Shown piece after piece: positions 35,446 through 43,980 of a stretch of 64,000 nucleotides of DNA. This stretch comes from SZUA-545 sp050297855 (lineage in GTDB: Bacteria > Campylobacterota > Campylobacteria > Campylobacterales > SZUA-545), in contig JBNKTC010000010.1 of the NCBI GenBank assembly GCA_050297855.1, positions 62,001 to 126,000 of the forward strand, given 5' to 3'. Made by a program: the position numbers and the translations under genes. Each line of letters opens with the position of its first letter. Position 1 is the first letter of the stretch. The notes below the pieces were generated by a model that worked only from the letters and a program-made list of their open reading frames with translations, searched no databases and was not told the DNA's origin.

Positions 35446-36408
35446 TTACTCCGCAATACCCAGGACGTTACGTCGGATAAGCGGCAGTTTTTTGGCAATG
35501 TTCTCTTTTGATACGGCAAGGACCGGCAGCTGCTGCTCTTTTTTGACAGGATGGCCCTGCAGGTGCGCATCCATCGTCTCCACCGCCTTCTCCCCCATTA
35601 AAAAAGGCTGCTGCATCCCAGCTCCGACGAGGATACCTTTGGGGATCAGTTCCAGGAAAACAGGTTCCGCATCAAAGGTGATCAGGAGGATCTCCCCCTT
35701 CTTACCCGAATCGGCGATGGCATCAAGGGCCCCTTTATATTTGTCGGATCCCTGAAGCCAGAGGGCGCGGAGGTCGGGGTATTTTTCTATCAGCTCTTTG
35801 CTGTAGTCGTAGGTCTCCTGGTAGGAGAAGGTGACCTGCTGTTTGATATCCGCCCCCTTGATCCCCGCTTCGTCCAGCGCCTGCATAAACCCGGCGGTCC
35901 TGAGTTGGCCGTTGAGACGTTTTTGCGGGATGGAGATGATTCCCACCCGCCCGTTCTGCCAGCCCAGCGCATGCATCCTTTCGGCCAGGAGCCTCCCAAG
36001 CTGATAGGCACCGTCGCGGTTGTCCGACGAGATATAGGAGACGTACTCGCCCCCGTCCGTTCCGATATCGGAGATGACGACGGGGATACCGGCACGATTG
36101 GCCAGTTTGAGGATCGTGACGCAGGCGGAGGAGTTGGTGGGAGAGACGATGATGCCGTCGACCTTCTCCCGGATCACTTTGATCGTGGACTCCAGCTCCT
36201 GTTTGGCGCTGTTGGCAGCGTTATAGACCGTCAGGTCATATCCCAGGGTGCCGGCGGAGTGCTTGACCCCCCGGGCCATGATCTGCCAGAAGGGGATGCT
36301 GGTGTCGGAGACAAGGTAGGCCAGCTTCTTATTCTTCTGGGAGGCGTAGGCTGTCCCAGGGAGAAGGGAGAGGACGATTACAAAAAACAGGACATTAAAA
36401 AATCGCAT
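35446..36408 (-). CDS. Periplasmic sugar-type (RbsB/TorT-like) binding protein
   Basis: A 320-residue periplasmic binding protein with signal peptide MRFFNVLFFVIVLSLLPGTAYA. LAYLVSDTSIPFWQIMARGVKHSAGTLGYDL is the class-B sugar-binding start, and VDGIIVSPTNSSACVTILKLANRAGIPVVISDIG continues the ribose-binding-like fold. No ABC transporter genes accompany it. Placement between a maltoporin-like gene and a kinase gene suggests it senses an oligosaccharide or autoinducer-like ligand entering through that porin. Confidence 0.87.
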   Translation of the reverse strand: MRFFNVLFFVIVLSLLPGTAYASQKNKKLAYLVSDTSIPFWQIMARGVKHSAGTLGYDLTVYNAANSAKQELESTIKVIREKVDGIIVSPTNSSACVTILKLANRAGIPVVISDIGTDGGEYVSYISSDNRDGAYQLGRLLAERMHALGWQNGRVGIISIPQKRLNGQLRTAGFMQALDEAGIKGADIKQQVTFSYQETYDYSKELIEKYPDLRALWLQGSDKYKGALDAIADSGKKGEILLITFDAEPVFLELIPKGILVGAGMQQPFLMGEKAVETMDAHLQGHPVKKEQQLPVLAVSKENIAKKLPLIRRNVLGIAE

Positions 36409-36429
36409 GGTTCTCCTCGGCTAAAGTCG

Positions 36430-37698
36430 TCACCACCAGTATTCAAGCTGGACACCCAGGTTGTCCCCGGAGGTCTTGTCGGCGTAGTAGTCGGTGCCTA
36501 CTTTTCCCTTTGCATTTTGGGACCAGCCCGCATGGGTATAAAAGAGACGCAATACCGGTCTCTCCCAGACCCCCTTGGCCGTGGTAAGTTCGACGGCGGC
36601 CGTGTTTTTCAGCAGGGAGTAGCGCTCGTTGGCGATGGTATCGTTTATAGTATCATAGCCCATTTCAAATAACAAGCGGATGTTGGGATCAATAAACCAG
36701 TAGGGCCGGATACCGGCGGAAAACCACTCCTGTCTGAGGCCGGCAAATGTCTTCTCATCCCTGTACTCGTAGAGAAGGCTGCTCATGATCCCGTACAGTG
36801 ACGTATCAAAGTGGTTGTAGTTGACGATACGCCAGCTGTTTGCATCGTCGATTGCCGAGCCGGTGGCGATGAGGGCGTCGATCAGCCCGTCGTTTTTAAA
36901 CTGCCGGCTCATAAAAGGGAGGTATTCTCCCGCATCCTTCGCCAGCCCCTCCCCGTAAAAGATGCCGCTGACATTCTCCCCTTCGGCATCGAACCACGCC
37001 CTGAAGAGCGTTTTTGCCTTGTAGATCACACCGACGGCATGGCCTTCGAGGTCGTCGACCCGGTTGGCCGGGTCGAAGGTCCGTCCCTCGAGGGTGATGT
37101 AGTTTAGAAAGAGGACCAGTTCGCCCCCGTCTGTTTTTTTGAGCAGCCGGAGGTCGTGGCTGAGCATAAGGGTCTCTTTGTCGCTTGTATCGACGGTGGG
37201 GTCCATCGTGTCCGCCAGGAGCGCGTACGAGAGGGTCAGGGGACCGAGGTCCAGGTTGTCGACACCGACTCCCTGTCCGCTCATATTGAGGGGCCAGTAG
37301 TCGTTGATATGGCTTTCGTACCGTTTATAAAAACGCCGGCCGATCCAGAAGGAGACGCTGTTGTCAAAGAGGTTGGAGACCTCGGAGTAGAACTCCCCCC
37401 AGTCGAAAAAGTCCAGGGCTTCGTCGTTGGCCCCGGTGAAGAGGGGGCGGACCTGGTTGTGGATGACAATGCCGCTGTCGAAGGTAAGGTCCTGGAAGGC
37501 CCCCAGCTCGACCCAGCTTTCACATTCGTTCCCCAGGCGGTATTTCGAGCCGGCCCCGGGAGCTTTGAAACAGACATTCTCTTTTCCGTCCTGGAGGGAG
37601 GTCTGGATCCGTCCGTATCCCAGGGTGCCCGTACGGTTTTCCACCCCCGGGAGGGGAAGGATCAGCAACAGCAGTAAAAAAGCTGAAATTCTAAACAT
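36430..37698 (-). CDS. Maltoporin-like (LamB-type) carbohydrate porin
   Basis: A 422-residue outer-membrane protein with signal peptide and a C-terminal aromatic pair (EYWW). FWIGRRFYKRYESHINDYWPLNMSGQGVGVDNLDLG matches the LamB-family region where a long strand leads into the pore (in LamB: NRFYKR...D), and the N-terminal GYGRIQTS is also LamB-like. LamB porins have 18 strands and an aromatic sugar slide. A sugar porin is unexpected in an autotroph-like genome. It sits 21 bases upstream of the binding protein gene. Confidence 0.8.
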   Translation of the reverse strand: MFRISAFLLLLLILPLPGVENRTGTLGYGRIQTSLQDGKENVCFKAPGAGSKYRLGNECESWVELGAFQDLTFDSGIVIHNQVRPLFTGANDEALDFFDWGEFYSEVSNLFDNSVSFWIGRRFYKRYESHINDYWPLNMSGQGVGVDNLDLGPLTLSYALLADTMDPTVDTSDKETLMLSHDLRLLKKTDGGELVLFLNYITLEGRTFDPANRVDDLEGHAVGVIYKAKTLFRAWFDAEGENVSGIFYGEGLAKDAGEYLPFMSRQFKNDGLIDALIATGSAIDDANSWRIVNYNHFDTSLYGIMSSLLYEYRDEKTFAGLRQEWFSAGIRPYWFIDPNIRLLFEMGYDTINDTIANERYSLLKNTAAVELTTAKGVWERPVLRLFYTHAGWSQNAKGKVGTDYYADKTSGDNLGVQLEYWW

Positions 37699-37736
37699 GG
37701 GATCTCTTTATACAAGGAGTATGTTGTGTGAAACGT

Positions 37737-38477
37737 TTATTCCAGGACTTTCCGTGCGTTGATCTCCTGCACCGGGCGGTTGGTATCGTGGTGGAAGGTC
37801 TTGTGGAACTTCTCCACCTGCTCTTTGGATGCGGTTTTGGGTTCTTTCAGTACCAGCCACAAGACCCCTTCCGAACAGGGGGGCGTCGTCAGCGAACCGG
37901 TAAAGCGGTAGTAGGACTTATCTGTGGGAAGCAAAGCTGCCGCATCGATTTTGTTGCTTGATTTGTAGCTTTTGCCGCTTTTGGACGGCATATGCGCCCA
38001 TATTTTTTCCAGCTCTTCATCGGCTTCCCCGATCTCGTACAAGACAGAAACGACTGCCAGGTTGCCGTAACGGTCGGCATGGACGAAGTGTGCCTCCATG
38101 GGATAGGATTTTCCCTTGACGTGGTTTTCGCTCGGTGTATGGAAGTGGAACTGCTTGAGTTCGAAATAACGCCCGTCGACACTTATGTCGCTGCCTTTTG
38201 CATAGTCGGCTTTGATCGTGTGGCCGTTGTTGACTACATTAAGTTTGGACGGGAAATAGGCGAACTCGATCGGATCCAGCTCGGCATCGGCCGTATTGGC
38301 GATATTGATGGGGGACTGGTTTTTCCCCTCTTTGCACATGTGGTACTTCTTGGAGAGATTTCCCCAGTTTTCGGGACCCTTTTTCCCGCTGTATCCCCAG
38401 CTCGCGCCCGAGCCGGCGGCCAGGGGGAGGGCAAGGCTGGCCGCCAAGAGGGCGGCTGAAAAGATACGTGTGTTCAT
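37737..38477 (-). CDS. cah: Periplasmic alpha-type carbonic anhydrase
   Basis: A 246-residue alpha-carbonic anhydrase with signal peptide MNTRIFSAALLAASLALPLAAG. The zinc histidines are in QFHFHTPSENHVKG (two) and MEAHFVHAD (third), and WGYSGKKGPENWG and LTTPPCSEGVLW are family landmarks. It hydrates CO2 in the periplasm, useful for bicarbonate supply to autotrophic carbon fixation. Its position between an MCP gene and a porin gene (gaps 10 and 38 bases) ties it to a sensing operon. Confidence 0.96.
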   Translation of the reverse strand: MNTRIFSAALLAASLALPLAAGSGASWGYSGKKGPENWGNLSKKYHMCKEGKNQSPINIANTADAELDPIEFAYFPSKLNVVNNGHTIKADYAKGSDISVDGRYFELKQFHFHTPSENHVKGKSYPMEAHFVHADRYGNLAVVSVLYEIGEADEELEKIWAHMPSKSGKSYKSSNKIDAAALLPTDKSYYRFTGSLTTPPCSEGVLWLVLKEPKTASKEQVEKFHKTFHHDTNRPVQEINARKVLE

Positions 38478-38487
38478 AGGATCTCCT

Positions 38488-40434
38488 TTAGAATTCGGTC
38501 AGATCGTCATCGTCCAGTTCAAAGACACCTTCTTCCTCTTTTTTAGCCGGTTTTTTTGCTTTGGAGGCCGGTTTTGCCGCCAGCATTTTCGGTTTTTTGC
38601 GTACGGAACTGGAGGTAGCCGGGATATCTTCGGTATCCAGCCCGACCATCTTGGCGACTTCGGAGACGCTTGCCATCATCATATTGGCCTGGGCGTTAAG
38701 CTCTTCGGATGCCGCTGCCGCCTCTTCGGAGCTGGCTGCGTTGGTTTGGGTGTTTTCATCGATCTGTCCCATCGCCGCTGCGATTTGGTTCATGCCGCTG
38801 GCCTGTTCTTTGACCGAAACGGCGATCTCGTTGATGAGATTGGATGTCTTACCGGCCTTATCGAGGATATCGGCAAAGGCCTCGTTGGTATCGTTGGCGA
38901 TCGTGTTTCCGTGTTTGATCTGTTCAATGGTCGTCTGGATGATATCCGCGGTCTCTTTGGCCGAGTCGGCGGAGCGCTGGGCAAGGTTTTTGACCTCGTC
39001 GGCTACAACGGCGAAACCGAGGCCGTGTTCACCGGCACGTGCCGCTTCGACGGCGGCGTTGAGGGCAAGGAGGTTGGTCTGGAAGGCGATCTCGTCGATC
39101 GTTTTGACGATCTTGGCGATCTGTTCACTCGCCTCGGTGATCTTCTCCATGGAGCTCATGAGGTCTTTGATCTTATGGTTACCTTCTGACGCGGCATCGT
39201 TGGCACCTTTAGCCAGGATATTGGCTTCGTTGGCATTATCGGCATTCTGCTGGTTGTTAGCCGTGGATTGTTCGATTGTCGCGCTGATCTCTTCGACGCT
39301 GCTTGCCTGCTGGGTCGCCCCGTCGGCAAGGCCGGTAGCGGAGGAGGCGATCTGATCCGATGCCGCCAGGACCTGGGCGTTGGCATCCTGGATCGTCTGG
39401 ACCGCATTGATGATCGGCTTGGTGATGCTTCGGATGAGGTAGGCCGCGAGGGCAATCCCGACAACAAGGGCAATGATCAGTCCGATGATCATCGTCAGGG
39501 ATGCGGCGGAGAGGCTGGAGGCAGCCGAATCGGCGATCTCATCGGTATTGTCCATAGCAATGTGAGCTATCTCCTGTGCCGATTTTAATACTTCCTCTGC
39601 AGCTTCAGCACGATCGCGATTGGTTTGCTGGAGGCTTTTCCATGCTTTGAGATAGTGCCCGATCGCTTCCTGGTAAGTCTCCACTTCCTTATCCAGGGTA
39701 TCAAGTGCATCCAAGTCAACTTTTTGAGTAGTTATTTCCCGTACTTTGTCTAGAATCTCATGTATTTTTGGGAAGTTTGCAATGGCCGATTCGATGTATT
39801 CCAGTTCTCCTGAAGCCTGGAACTTGAAGTTCTTGACCCTGCTGTCGTTTGTCAAGTTGATCAGTTGGGCGACGTATTCGAGTTTGCTGTGCCGTTCCTG
39901 AATTTTTTTCTTTGAAGCCCCGCGTGAAATTTCCCTGTCCAGCTTCCCATTCTGACTATGATAGTACTCCATAGCATGTTCCATATAGGAAGCTGCTGCA
40001 TTATCCATTTCTTTACGTTCACTGTCAATGTTGTCGTCAAGCTCTTCGGTCTTGTTGACCAGTTCTCGGTACTCGTTGATATGTTCCCTTGCCCTTGCTT
40101 CCAGCTCTTTTAGTTTGTCCAGGGAGTGCTCCTCGGCATGGGCTTTGGCTTCATCGAGGTAGTGCACCACTTTCGCCAACGACTCGCGTCCGGAAGCGAG
40201 GAGGTTTTTGTCTTCGTTCAGGGAGTACCCGCGGATATCGTACATCGTCAACTGGGAGTAACGCTCGATATTGTTGCCGATATCCACTTCGGGGACATAG
40301 ACTTCGGCCAGTTTTACGGAGTCCCCTTCGACCCCTTTCATACTGATGACGGCGATGGAGCCGAGAATAGCTGAAATCAGCAGCAGCAGACCGAAGCCGA
40401 TGGTGATTTTTAGCGAGAGTGTTAGATCTTTCAT
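38488..40434 (-). CDS. Methyl-accepting chemotaxis protein with helical periplasmic sensor
   Basis: A 648-residue chemoreceptor. Membrane segments at about 10-30 and 305-330 bracket an all-helical periplasmic domain of ~275 residues, the size of a helical bimodular (HBM) sensor. The signalling hairpin EIAFQTNLLALNAAVEAARAGEHG is intact, continuing with FAVVADEVKNLAQRSA. The Lys-rich tail ends ELDDDDLTEF. It follows cheW by 12 bases. HBM receptors sense organic acids or related small molecules; the ligand here is unknown. Confidence 0.94.
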   Translation of the reverse strand: MKDLTLSLKITIGFGLLLLISAILGSIAVISMKGVEGDSVKLAEVYVPEVDIGNNIERYSQLTMYDIRGYSLNEDKNLLASGRESLAKVVHYLDEAKAHAEEHSLDKLKELEARAREHINEYRELVNKTEELDDNIDSERKEMDNAAASYMEHAMEYYHSQNGKLDREISRGASKKKIQERHSKLEYVAQLINLTNDSRVKNFKFQASGELEYIESAIANFPKIHEILDKVREITTQKVDLDALDTLDKEVETYQEAIGHYLKAWKSLQQTNRDRAEAAEEVLKSAQEIAHIAMDNTDEIADSAASSLSAASLTMIIGLIIALVVGIALAAYLIRSITKPIINAVQTIQDANAQVLAASDQIASSATGLADGATQQASSVEEISATIEQSTANNQQNADNANEANILAKGANDAASEGNHKIKDLMSSMEKITEASEQIAKIVKTIDEIAFQTNLLALNAAVEAARAGEHGLGFAVVADEVKNLAQRSADSAKETADIIQTTIEQIKHGNTIANDTNEAFADILDKAGKTSNLINEIAVSVKEQASGMNQIAAAMGQIDENTQTNAASSEEAAAASEELNAQANMMMASVSEVAKMVGLDTEDIPATSSSVRKKPKMLAAKPASKAKKPAKKEEEGVFELDDDDLTEF

Positions 40435-40446
40435 TGTCTTATTCCT

Positions 40447-40959
40447 TTAGTTTGTTGGCGCTTCTTGATCGCTCTCGCTCGCTTGGGGCAGCGATTGCAT
40501 GTTCTGGGCCTCTTTGATGTCTACGATGTTGTCCAGGTTGAGGATCATGATGACCTCCTTGTCGACCTGGGCCACCTCGGAGAGGTAGGAGACATCGATG
40601 GAGGAGCCGAACTCCGGCGGATTGGAGAGCTGCTCTTCGGTCACACTGGCGACTTCGTTGACTTCGTCGACGATGAAGCCGATATTGGTGTCGTGGATGG
40701 TCGTGATGATAATGGCCGTGTAGGCACTCGGCTCTTTTTCCGGCATTCCGAATTTTATCGACATATCGATAACCGGGATGATCTGGCCTCGCAGGTTAAG
40801 GACGCCCCGGACGTACTCCGGAGTCCTGTGGACGGGAATCGCTTTTTGGTACCCGATGATCTCTTTGACGGAGAGGATCTCGATACCGTATTTTTCACTG
40901 TCCAGCTTAAAGGTGAGGAAACGATTTTGGATATGCCTAGTCTCTTGTGAGTCTGCCAT
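40447..40959 (-). CDS. cheW: CheW chemotaxis coupling protein
   Basis: A 170-residue CheW starting at ATG 40959 (MADSQETRH), chosen because AGGAGC lies 8 bases upstream; an in-frame ATG 30 bases earlier lacks such a site. FLTFKLDSEKYGIEILSVKEII and RGVLNLRGQIIPVIDM are the CheW signatures. It couples receptors to CheA. It is the first gene of the six-gene minus-strand run and probably feeds the MCP encoded next. Confidence 0.94.
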   Translation of the reverse strand: MADSQETRHIQNRFLTFKLDSEKYGIEILSVKEIIGYQKAIPVHRTPEYVRGVLNLRGQIIPVIDMSIKFGMPEKEPSAYTAIIITTIHDTNIGFIVDEVNEVASVTEEQLSNPPEFGSSIDVSYLSEVAQVDKEVIMILNLDNIVDIKEAQNMQSLPQASESDQEAPTN

Positions 40960-41108
40960 AGTGTACTGCTCCTGGTTTGAAGTACGCAAAACATTAGTCT
41001 ATCTTATTCTCCATACCATTAAAAAAGAATTAGAACAACGGTTTGGTTACGGATATTTTAGTTAGCGGGCAGTGCTTATAAATATAGGAAGGGTTTTTGG
41101 GGAAAAGG

Positions 41109-41139
41109 GGCTGTTTAGCTTAAAACAGCCTTTATTTTT
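41109..41139 (+). terminator. Intrinsic terminator-like hairpin
   Basis: GGCTGTTT (41109-41116) pairs with AAACAGCC (41123-41130), followed on the plus strand by TTTATTTTT. No plus-strand gene ends here, so it either terminates an unannotated short RNA starting in 40990-41100 or works in the minus direction for the small membrane protein gene. Confidence 0.55.
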
Positions 41140-41161
41140 GATCGGTTTCGGATAGAGACAA

Positions 41162-41365
41162 CTACTTTTTTAAACGTTTTTTTTCATTTTCTTCATCATC
41201 GTCGTGGTGTGCGAACCCTCCGACGGCCATCGCCGCATAGGCCAGGATAAACAAAAACGTGAGAAAAACGAGTTTTTCGAAACCGACATATGCCATGTCC
41301 CCCGTCAGGAGTCCCAGCAGAAAAAGCACCCCGAGCGAAAAAAGATAGAGATAAAACAAAACCAC
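41162..41365 (-). CDS. Small two-span membrane protein
   Basis: A 67-residue protein with two hydrophobic segments (LYLFSLGVLFLLGLLTG and LVFLTFLFILAYAAMAVGG) and a highly charged tail HHDDDEENEKKRLKK. Nothing else is recognisable. It is isolated between the cheW promoter region and a divergent lipoprotein gene. The strongly polar tail makes a genuine gene likely; function unknown. Confidence 0.55.
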   Translation of the reverse strand: MVLFYLYLFSLGVLFLLGLLTGDMAYVGFEKLVFLTFLFILAYAAMAVGGFAHHDDDEENEKKRLKK

Positions 41366-41505
41366 GTACGACCTTTTGAAAATTGTGTGGAAATAGTATC
41401 GGGTTCGTGTGAAAACGGTGTGATGTCATAAGGGTACCGAATATCTTCCAGTCCGGTTTGCATATAGGGATAAAAACGATCAATCTTGTTTAATTTAACT
41501 CTTAC

Positions 41506-41547
41506 AAGGAGGTATATATAATTTATATCATTAAAAATCATATAAAT
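41506..41547 (+). promoter_or_regulatory. Leader with unused Shine-Dalgarno-like site and hairpin
   Basis: AAGGAGG (41506-41512) has no start codon at usable spacing; 50 bases later the lipoprotein ATG (41563) lies behind the AT hairpin ATTTATAT (41521-41528)/ATATAAAT (41540-41547). The hairpin could bring the strong ribosome site closer to the ATG. Confidence 0.4.
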
Positions 41548-41562
41548 AAAAAGGCTTAAGAA

Positions 41563-43296
41563 ATGAGATTGGGACATGGAAACGGAGCGGTGTTTTCGAA
41601 ATGGTTTGTTCTCCTTATCGGGCTTGTGATGTTGGGATGTAACAGCAACAGCAGCAATGACGAGGAGAGTCTGACTTATGAACCGGAGGCATCTACGCCG
41701 ACGGAGCTTGTTGTCAAGGATGCGAACAATAACCCTCTGGCCGGGGCGGAAGTATGGGTAGAAGAGACGTATACGACGGCAGCGGTTCGTACGCTTGCAG
41801 TGGGCAGCGGGAGTGTCATCAGTGATGAAGAGGGGAAGGTCACGCTTCCGATACCTTACGGAAAAAGTGTCGTCAAAATCCAAAAAGGAGCGTTGGTGAC
41901 CGAAGCCAATGTTTCGGTTGAAAAAGAGAATGCTTCAAGCAAGATGCAGATGGCTGCACCGGTAAGCTGTGAGAATGATGCGTGCGAGGATATCAGTCAA
42001 AGCGCCGTGATCGGGACCCTTTCGGGTATCGTTTACGATGATGACGGTGTCGTAGAAAATGCGACGGTGGTCTTGAGTAATCCCGAGACAAACGGGGCAT
42101 TTGCCCAGGCGGTCACCGACAGCGAAGGGGCTTATATCCTGGCGTATAATGTCGGTATCGCACATGCCGATACGCTGAAAAACGACAGTCACCTCAAAGT
42201 GATCGCGGAAGGGTACGAGAGCTATGACGAGGCCTTTTCCGTAGCGACGGAGAATACCAGCGGGGTAAATATCAAACTGACTGCCGTTCAGACGGCCGCG
42301 GAGAGTACGGTTCTCTGGCAGGAGACGTTCGAAGCAGACTCCCAGACACTGGCACAGTGGAGTGTGGAAAACAGTCATCTTGTCAGCGGCTGGCAGCACC
42401 TGGAAAAGGGGCACGGCATAGAAAATAATCTGACGGCAAAAAAGGTCAAACTGGCATCCGATGACCAGAGCGGGGGGAAAATCCCGGAGCCTGCAGAAGG
42501 TGACTATGCATATTGGTACGGGGGAGCTGCAAACGGCAACTTTGTCGGAGACGAAGCACCGTGCGGTACATATTATTATGCAGATACGAATGAGACGACC
42601 GAGTGTATGGACGGCGGGACATCCCTTACTGCCAACGACGGGATCCTGACGTCTCCGACGATCGATTTAAGCGGTGTCGATGCGGAGCAGCCGGTGAGTC
42701 TTACGTTTCAGACGTGGTGGGAGATCGAATCGGTCAACCCCAATGAAAACGGATTTGACCTGATGGGGGTAGAGCTCTCCCTTGATGACGGTGCGACATG
42801 GACAACGGTCGCACGGCTTAATCCGCTGGCGGATCCTTCCAGTACGCTGGACAGAGCACCGATCCCCTATTCAAACCGAGGGTTTAACAAAGCACCGGCA
42901 TGGTTAAAGCAGGAAGCGATTCCCCTGGACGGTGTACAGGGCATCGATACCGTAAAAGTCCGCTTTGTTTTTGAAACAATGGACGGTCTGTATAACGGAT
43001 TCCGCGGCTGGATGATCGATAATGTCGTGCTGCAGGCCAGCGAAGGGACATTCCCGGTCTGGGAAGAGAGTTATTACGAGGAAGATCTGTTCTGTTCGAT
43101 GTATCCGGATTATTGTGTCGATGGGATACCGGACTACACCGCATACTGTACGGACAACCCCGAGATCTGTTCACAGACTGATGTGTTAGCGACTTCTGAT
43201 GCATCTACGATGGCTTCGGTAAAAACCCTGCAGACAAAAAAGGCTCCTGCGGTTTCGTCAAAACGGCAGTTGGCTCCGAGCTTTATGATTCATTAA
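41563..43296 (+). CDS. Secreted lipoprotein with regulatory-like and MAM/jelly-roll-like domains
   Basis: A 577-residue protein with a lipoprotein signal (VLLIGLVMLGC). Two Ig-like modules of the carboxypeptidase-regulatory type follow (VVKDANNNPLAGAEVWVEE, about 48-66; GTLSGIVYDDDGVVENATVVL, about 152-172). A larger module from about 250 (WQETFEAD...GWQHLEKGHG; ILTSPTIDLSG; GFRGWMIDNVVLQA) resembles the MAM-like sandwich of immune inhibitor A peptidases, but no peptidase domain is present. A clear terminator follows. Probably a cell-surface binding protein; the partner is unknown. Confidence 0.7.
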   Translation: MRLGHGNGAVFSKWFVLLIGLVMLGCNSNSSNDEESLTYEPEASTPTELVVKDANNNPLAGAEVWVEETYTTAAVRTLAVGSGSVISDEEGKVTLPIPYGKSVVKIQKGALVTEANVSVEKENASSKMQMAAPVSCENDACEDISQSAVIGTLSGIVYDDDGVVENATVVLSNPETNGAFAQAVTDSEGAYILAYNVGIAHADTLKNDSHLKVIAEGYESYDEAFSVATENTSGVNIKLTAVQTAAESTVLWQETFEADSQTLAQWSVENSHLVSGWQHLEKGHGIENNLTAKKVKLASDDQSGGKIPEPAEGDYAYWYGGAANGNFVGDEAPCGTYYYADTNETTECMDGGTSLTANDGILTSPTIDLSGVDAEQPVSLTFQTWWEIESVNPNENGFDLMGVELSLDDGATWTTVARLNPLADPSSTLDRAPIPYSNRGFNKAPAWLKQEAIPLDGVQGIDTVKVRFVFETMDGLYNGFRGWMIDNVVLQASEGTFPVWEESYYEEDLFCSMYPDYCVDGIPDYTAYCTDNPEICSQTDVLATSDASTMASVKTLQTKKAPAVSSKRQLAPSFMIH

Positions 43297-43341
43297 TATT
43301 GAGGGGATTTGAGAGATCAAGTCTCCGAATCGGCCTTGCAG

Positions 43342-43363
43342 AGGGGAGGTTTCTCCCCTTTTT
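43342..43363 (+). terminator. Intrinsic terminator after the lipoprotein gene
   Basis: AGGGGAG (43342-43348) pairs with CTCCCCT (43353-43359) around GTTT and is followed by TTTT. It ends at the first base of the convergent lysine-rich gene's stop codon. Confidence 0.75.
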
Positions 43364-43560
43364 CAGGCTGCTTTTTTGATAGCTTTTTTGGCAAGTTTTC
43401 TGGCCGCTTTTTTCTTGGCAGGCTTTTTCTTCATCAGTGTTTTGAGCACCTGTTTCAGAACGGATTTCGCGTTTTTCTTTTTTACTACCTTGTTGGATAC
43501 GGCTTTTTTCGTCGCTTTGTTGGCTACTTTTTTAACCGCTTTTTTCTTCAGTTTTGCCAT
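43363..43560 (-). CDS. Lysine/alanine-rich H1-like DNA-binding protein
   Basis: A 65-residue protein with 27 lysines and 13 alanines and no acidic residue at all. KKxAxKK repeats (KKAVKKVANKATKKAV; KKKPAKKKAARKLAKKAIKK) resemble the C-terminal tails of histone H1 and bacterial Hc1/AlgP-like proteins, which bind nucleic acid non-specifically. AAAGGAG lies 6 bases before the ATG. It is divergent from an HTH protein that also has a lysine-rich tail. A nucleoid or RNA-binding role is inferred from composition only. Confidence 0.72.
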   Translation of the reverse strand: MAKLKKKAVKKVANKATKKAVSNKVVKKKNAKSVLKQVLKTLMKKKPAKKKAARKLAKKAIKKAA

Positions 43561-43693
43561 GACGGCTCCTTTTTTGATATTTATATTTTATCACTAATAG
43601 TAATAAATTATAGAGATTGTATAGTTTTTATATCAAATTGTCAAAAAATAAGGTTACAATACCGGAGAGTGATAACAACAGACGGAAAGATCC

Positions 43694-43978
43694 ATGACAT
43701 TTATCGAATTTAAAAAACTGCTGCTGGATGCGGAGATCAGCCTGCCGAAGTTCAGCAAACTGATCAAAGTAAGTGAAAAGAACCTGCAGGCGTATAAAAA
43801 AAAGGGGGAGGTCCCCAACGCCATCGCCGTGGTTGCGACCTGTTTTGCCGCCATGCATAAAGAAGGGCTGGATTACCGGGCACTGATCGAGCCGCTGGAG
43901 CTGAAGGCCAAGACGAAAAAGGGTGCCGGGTTCGCCAAGAAAAAAGAGAAAAAAGCCGATACGGATGCCTCGGCGTGA
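43694..43978 (+). CDS. Small helix-turn-helix protein with lysine-rich tail
   Basis: A 94-residue protein. Residues ~1-45 (FIEFKKLLLDAEISLPKFSKLIKVSEKNLQAYKKKGEVP, here split at the turn) look like an XRE-type helix-turn-helix with SLPKFSKLIKVSEKNLQAYK as the turn and recognition helix. The tail KAKTKKGAGFAKKKEKK is basic and ends acidic. It could regulate or cooperate with the H1-like protein encoded divergently 133 bases away. Confidence 0.65.
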   Translation: MTFIEFKKLLLDAEISLPKFSKLIKVSEKNLQAYKKKGEVPNAIAVVATCFAAMHKEGLDYRALIEPLELKAKTKKGAGFAKKKEKKADTDASA

Positions 43979-43980
43979 TC

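Noticed and set aside
34120..35511. 463-residue plus-strand frame opposite the histidine kinase gene
   Set aside because: All kinase motifs are present on the minus strand; the plus frame is low-complexity Asp/Gly/Val and a shadow.
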